Source of the DNA: Chloroflexota bacterium
GTDB taxonomy: Bacteria > Chloroflexota > Dehalococcoidia > UBA2985
Length of the DNA: 6,962 nucleotides
Direction: 5' to 3'
Assembly: GCA_016210515.1 (NCBI GenBank)
Contig: JACQTZ010000005.1
Location: 1 to 6,962, forward strand
In this document: one piece after another, positions 6,048 to 6,962 of the stretch
Position numbering within the stretch: position 1 is the first letter of the stretch
Layout: every line of letters begins with the position of its first letter
Position numbers and translations under genes: made by a program
The notes under the pieces: generated by a model
Databases searched by the model: none
Seen by the model: only the letters and a program-made list of their open reading frames with translations
Told to the model about the DNA's origin: nothing

Positions 6048-6194
6048 GTTGGGAAATGTCTTCGTTGGCTCGCCCTGCTCAAGCGGCTGGGCAGGAAGGG
6101 GTAGTGGGGCAATGCCAGTACACCAAAGAATCGGTCAGCCTCGTACCTGATTCGAATCCCCTACGGTGGAGCATGGAGACCGGATGTGGATACC

Positions 6195-6277
6195 AAACGG
6201 CTTGCTGAGGCGCTTAGTGGAGACGCTAGCAGCCTGTCTGAATAATTCCGGCGCCGTATCTGGGCAAGCCGTTTTTT
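6195..6277 (+). ncRNA. T-tailed structured element (ncRNA 3' end or terminator)
   Basis: AAACGGCTTGC (6195-6205) and GCAAGCCGTTT (6264-6274) are perfect 11-base complements, and the right arm runs into six T's (6272-6277), the mark of Rho-independent termination. The 58 enclosed bases can fold further: GGCGC (6209-6213) with GCGCC (6251-6255), and AGAC (6221-6224) with GTCT (6236-6239). A plain terminator has a short loop, so this may be the closing stem of a small structured RNA of about 85 bases or the 3' end of a longer transcript, perhaps the one starting at the tRNA promoter. It matches no RNA family I recognise (not 4.5S, tmRNA or RNase P). Confidence 0.4.
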
Positions 6278-6393
6278 GAGGCCCCGTCAGCTTTGGTTGA
6301 GCTATCACTCGGACACACTACAAGTAGCCTGACCTTAGAATCAGCCTAACCATCCTGGGCCATAACCCCTTCGTCGGGGAGCGCTCTCAGGCG

Positions 6394-6413
6394 TTGGACA
6401 TGGTTGGACATGG
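6394..6413 (+). repeat. Tandem duplication of TTGGACATGG
   Basis: The decamer TTGGACATGG occurs twice head to tail (6394-6403, 6404-6413), directly before the GA-rich ribosome binding site of the next gene. Two copies only; it may be slippage or a small regulatory site. Confidence 0.6.
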
Positions 6414-6432
6414 AGAGAGGAGGCCAGAGGCG

Positions 6433-6720
6433 ATGGCTGATAGGCAAAGTGGTGATGTAGATACCGTGGCGAGCCATATGAACCAGAGGCACAAGGATCC
6501 CCACATTGCTCAGATGATGGATCGCTTCATCGCTGGGGTGAGCCGGGTGGCCGACGACGAGGGCTGGAAGAAATCTGACCCTTGGGTGGCCCAACTCGTC
6601 CTCTGGGGTGACGAGGGAAAGCAGACCTACGCGTGCGAGCTGAGGGAGCCATCTATCTCGGGAAGGTGCTCCCGGTCAACCTGTACACCCACTCTGTCAG
6701 CACCATGTAGTTCCCTGTAA
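6433..6720 (+). CDS. Small protein of unknown function
   Basis: The 95-residue frame from ATG 6433 follows GGAGAGAGGAGG (6412-6423) with 9-base spacing, a good ribosome binding site. The TTG at 6394 in the same frame is less likely because it would place the repeat and this site inside the gene. Residues 1-72 have ordinary coding composition: charged, with His and Trp (NQRHKDPHIAQMMDRF, DEGWKKSDPWVAQLVLW). I recognise no domain. The last 22 residues are Ser/Cys/Arg/Pro-rich and lie antisense to the end of the CcdA-like gene, with a convergent overlap of 68 bases. This suggests the natural 3' end was lost or shifted, or that the overlap is real but unusual. It has no membrane segment or signal peptide. 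Confidence 0.5.
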   Translation: MADRQSGDVDTVASHMNQRHKDPHIAQMMDRFIAGVSRVADDEGWKKSDPWVAQLVLWGDEGKQTYACELREPSISGRCSRSTCTPTLSAPCSSL

Positions 6721-6962
6721 TAAGCAAAACGGCGAAGCCCACCATAACCAGGCTGCTGGCAAGGCCTATCCAACGGATCGCTTGCTCGAAGCGTGACAGC
6801 ACAGGCAGGACCTTGGACATGGCGATGGCGGCGACTACCAGGGGAATGCCCATTCCCATGGAGAAGAGAAAGAGGGTGAACGCTCCGATGAGAGCCGAAC
6901 CAGAGAGACCTACGTACACTACCATGGCCACCACGATGGCAGCCCCGAAGCAGGTCATACAT
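6653..6962 (-). CDS. CcdA/DsbD-like membrane protein, C-terminal part
   Basis: The last roughly 103 codons of a hydrophobic protein run in from the right edge and stop at TAG 6653-6655. Three membrane helices are visible: about AAIVVAMVVYVGL, then SALIGAFTLFLFSMGMGIPL continuing into VVAAIAM, then WIGLASSLVMVGFAVLLITG. The GMGIPL segment, the RFEQAIRWIG linker and the closing helix ending LLITGNY match the second half of CcdA/DsbD transmembrane domains. These domains carry electrons from cytoplasmic thioredoxin across the membrane for cytochrome c maturation or periplasmic thiol reduction. The first visible codons read CMTC, a CxxC arrangement at about the start of the helix where the family has its second redox cysteine. 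The N-terminal half is outside the window. The ATG at 6958 is internal, not the start. Confidence 0.78.
   Translation of the reverse strand, partial: CMTCFGAAIVVAMVVYVGLSGSALIGAFTLFLFSMGMGIPLVVAAIAMSKVLPVLSRFEQAIRWIGLASSLVMVGFAVLLITGNYMVLTEWVYRLTGSTFPR

Larger units (their letters stand above)
6048..6432. other. Gene-poor stretch after the tRNA
   Basis: These 385 bases lack a convincing protein gene on either strand. They hold a second TTCGAATCCC (6151-6160) identical to the tRNA T-loop region, the T-tailed paired element at 6195-6277, a weak CCCC/GGGG hairpin at 6366-6379, and a 10-base tandem repeat just before the next gene. Frames crossing the tRNA are shadows. Confidence 0.6.

Noticed and set aside
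5848..6112. Minus-strand frames across the tRNA, one with GGGGGIRTHEPLRVSGFQDRR
   Set aside because: This is the well-known spurious translation of the antisense strand of tRNA-Ser; it often appears in databases as a hypothetical protein but is not a gene.
6048..6277. A tmRNA or a second tRNA suggested by TTCGAATCCC and a CTAGCAGCC segment resembling a tmRNA tag
   Set aside because: The T-loop has no pairing 5' arm, no acceptor stem is found, and the tag-like codons are not followed by a stop in that frame.
6612..6710. A protein-like stretch (AIYLGKVLPVNLYTHSV) in another frame at the end of the small gene, suggesting a frameshift
   Set aside because: Its third codon positions face the third positions of the antisense CcdA-like gene, which produces gene-like shadows. 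It remains possible but is not needed.
1..6962. A CRISPR array or a multi-gene defence system
   Set aside because: No regularly spaced repeats and no nuclease, helicase, methylase or toxin-antitoxin motifs were seen on either strand.

Overview
The window is about 7 kb of bacterial chromosome with fairly high G+C. It holds seven reasonably supported protein genes (one cut by the right edge), a short 3' end of another gene at the left edge, an HTH fragment that looks like a transposase remnant, and one tRNA-Ser. The mix of DinB-like, NIPSNAP-like, aldolase/dehydrogenase, VOC and MFS genes, together with dispersed palindromic repeats of the 'TGTCATTCTGAG...' type, suggests an environmental Chloroflexota relative (Dehalococcoidia or SAR202-like). 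That placement is an inference from gene style and remembered repeats; no marker gene here settles it.

Layout. Positions 1-51 are the tail of an upstream gene, followed 42 bases later by a DinB/YfiT-type metalloenzyme-like gene (94-609, +). An intergenic stretch (610-882) carries a long imperfect palindrome and separates this gene from a convergent tandem NIPSNAP-domain gene (883-1497, -). The NIPSNAP gene is divergent from a large aldolase-dehydrogenase fusion (1641-3701, +), with plausible promoters for both inside the 143-base gap. A 300-base gap (3702-4001) is packed with G/C-rich hairpins and a second, related palindromic repeat. A VOC dioxygenase/glyoxalase-fold gene (4002-4391, +) and an MFS exporter gene (4422-5657, +) follow, 30 bases apart and probably cotranscribed.

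The right third is patchwork. The antisense HTH fragment (5614-5844, -) abuts and overlaps the 3' end of the MFS gene. Next come a tRNA-Ser(UGA) with its own promoter-like boxes and encoded CCA, a 385-base stretch without a clear gene but with a T-tailed structured element (6195-6277), a small gene of unknown function (6433-6720, +), and the C-terminal half of a CcdA/DsbD-like membrane protein (6653-6962, -) that overlaps it convergently.

Function. The fusion enzyme should cleave a phosphorylated or related ketose and oxidise or reduce the aldehyde produced, in the manner of RhaD-type rhamnulose-1-phosphate aldolase/lactaldehyde dehydrogenase. No other sugar genes are present to fix the substrate. 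The VOC plus MFS pair resembles a modify-and-export detoxification unit. I see no clear novel multi-gene defence or mobile system. The most interesting items are the repeat elements, the structured T-tailed element after the tRNA, the Ser-to-Thr change in the dehydrogenase active site, and the truncated transposase-like HTH.
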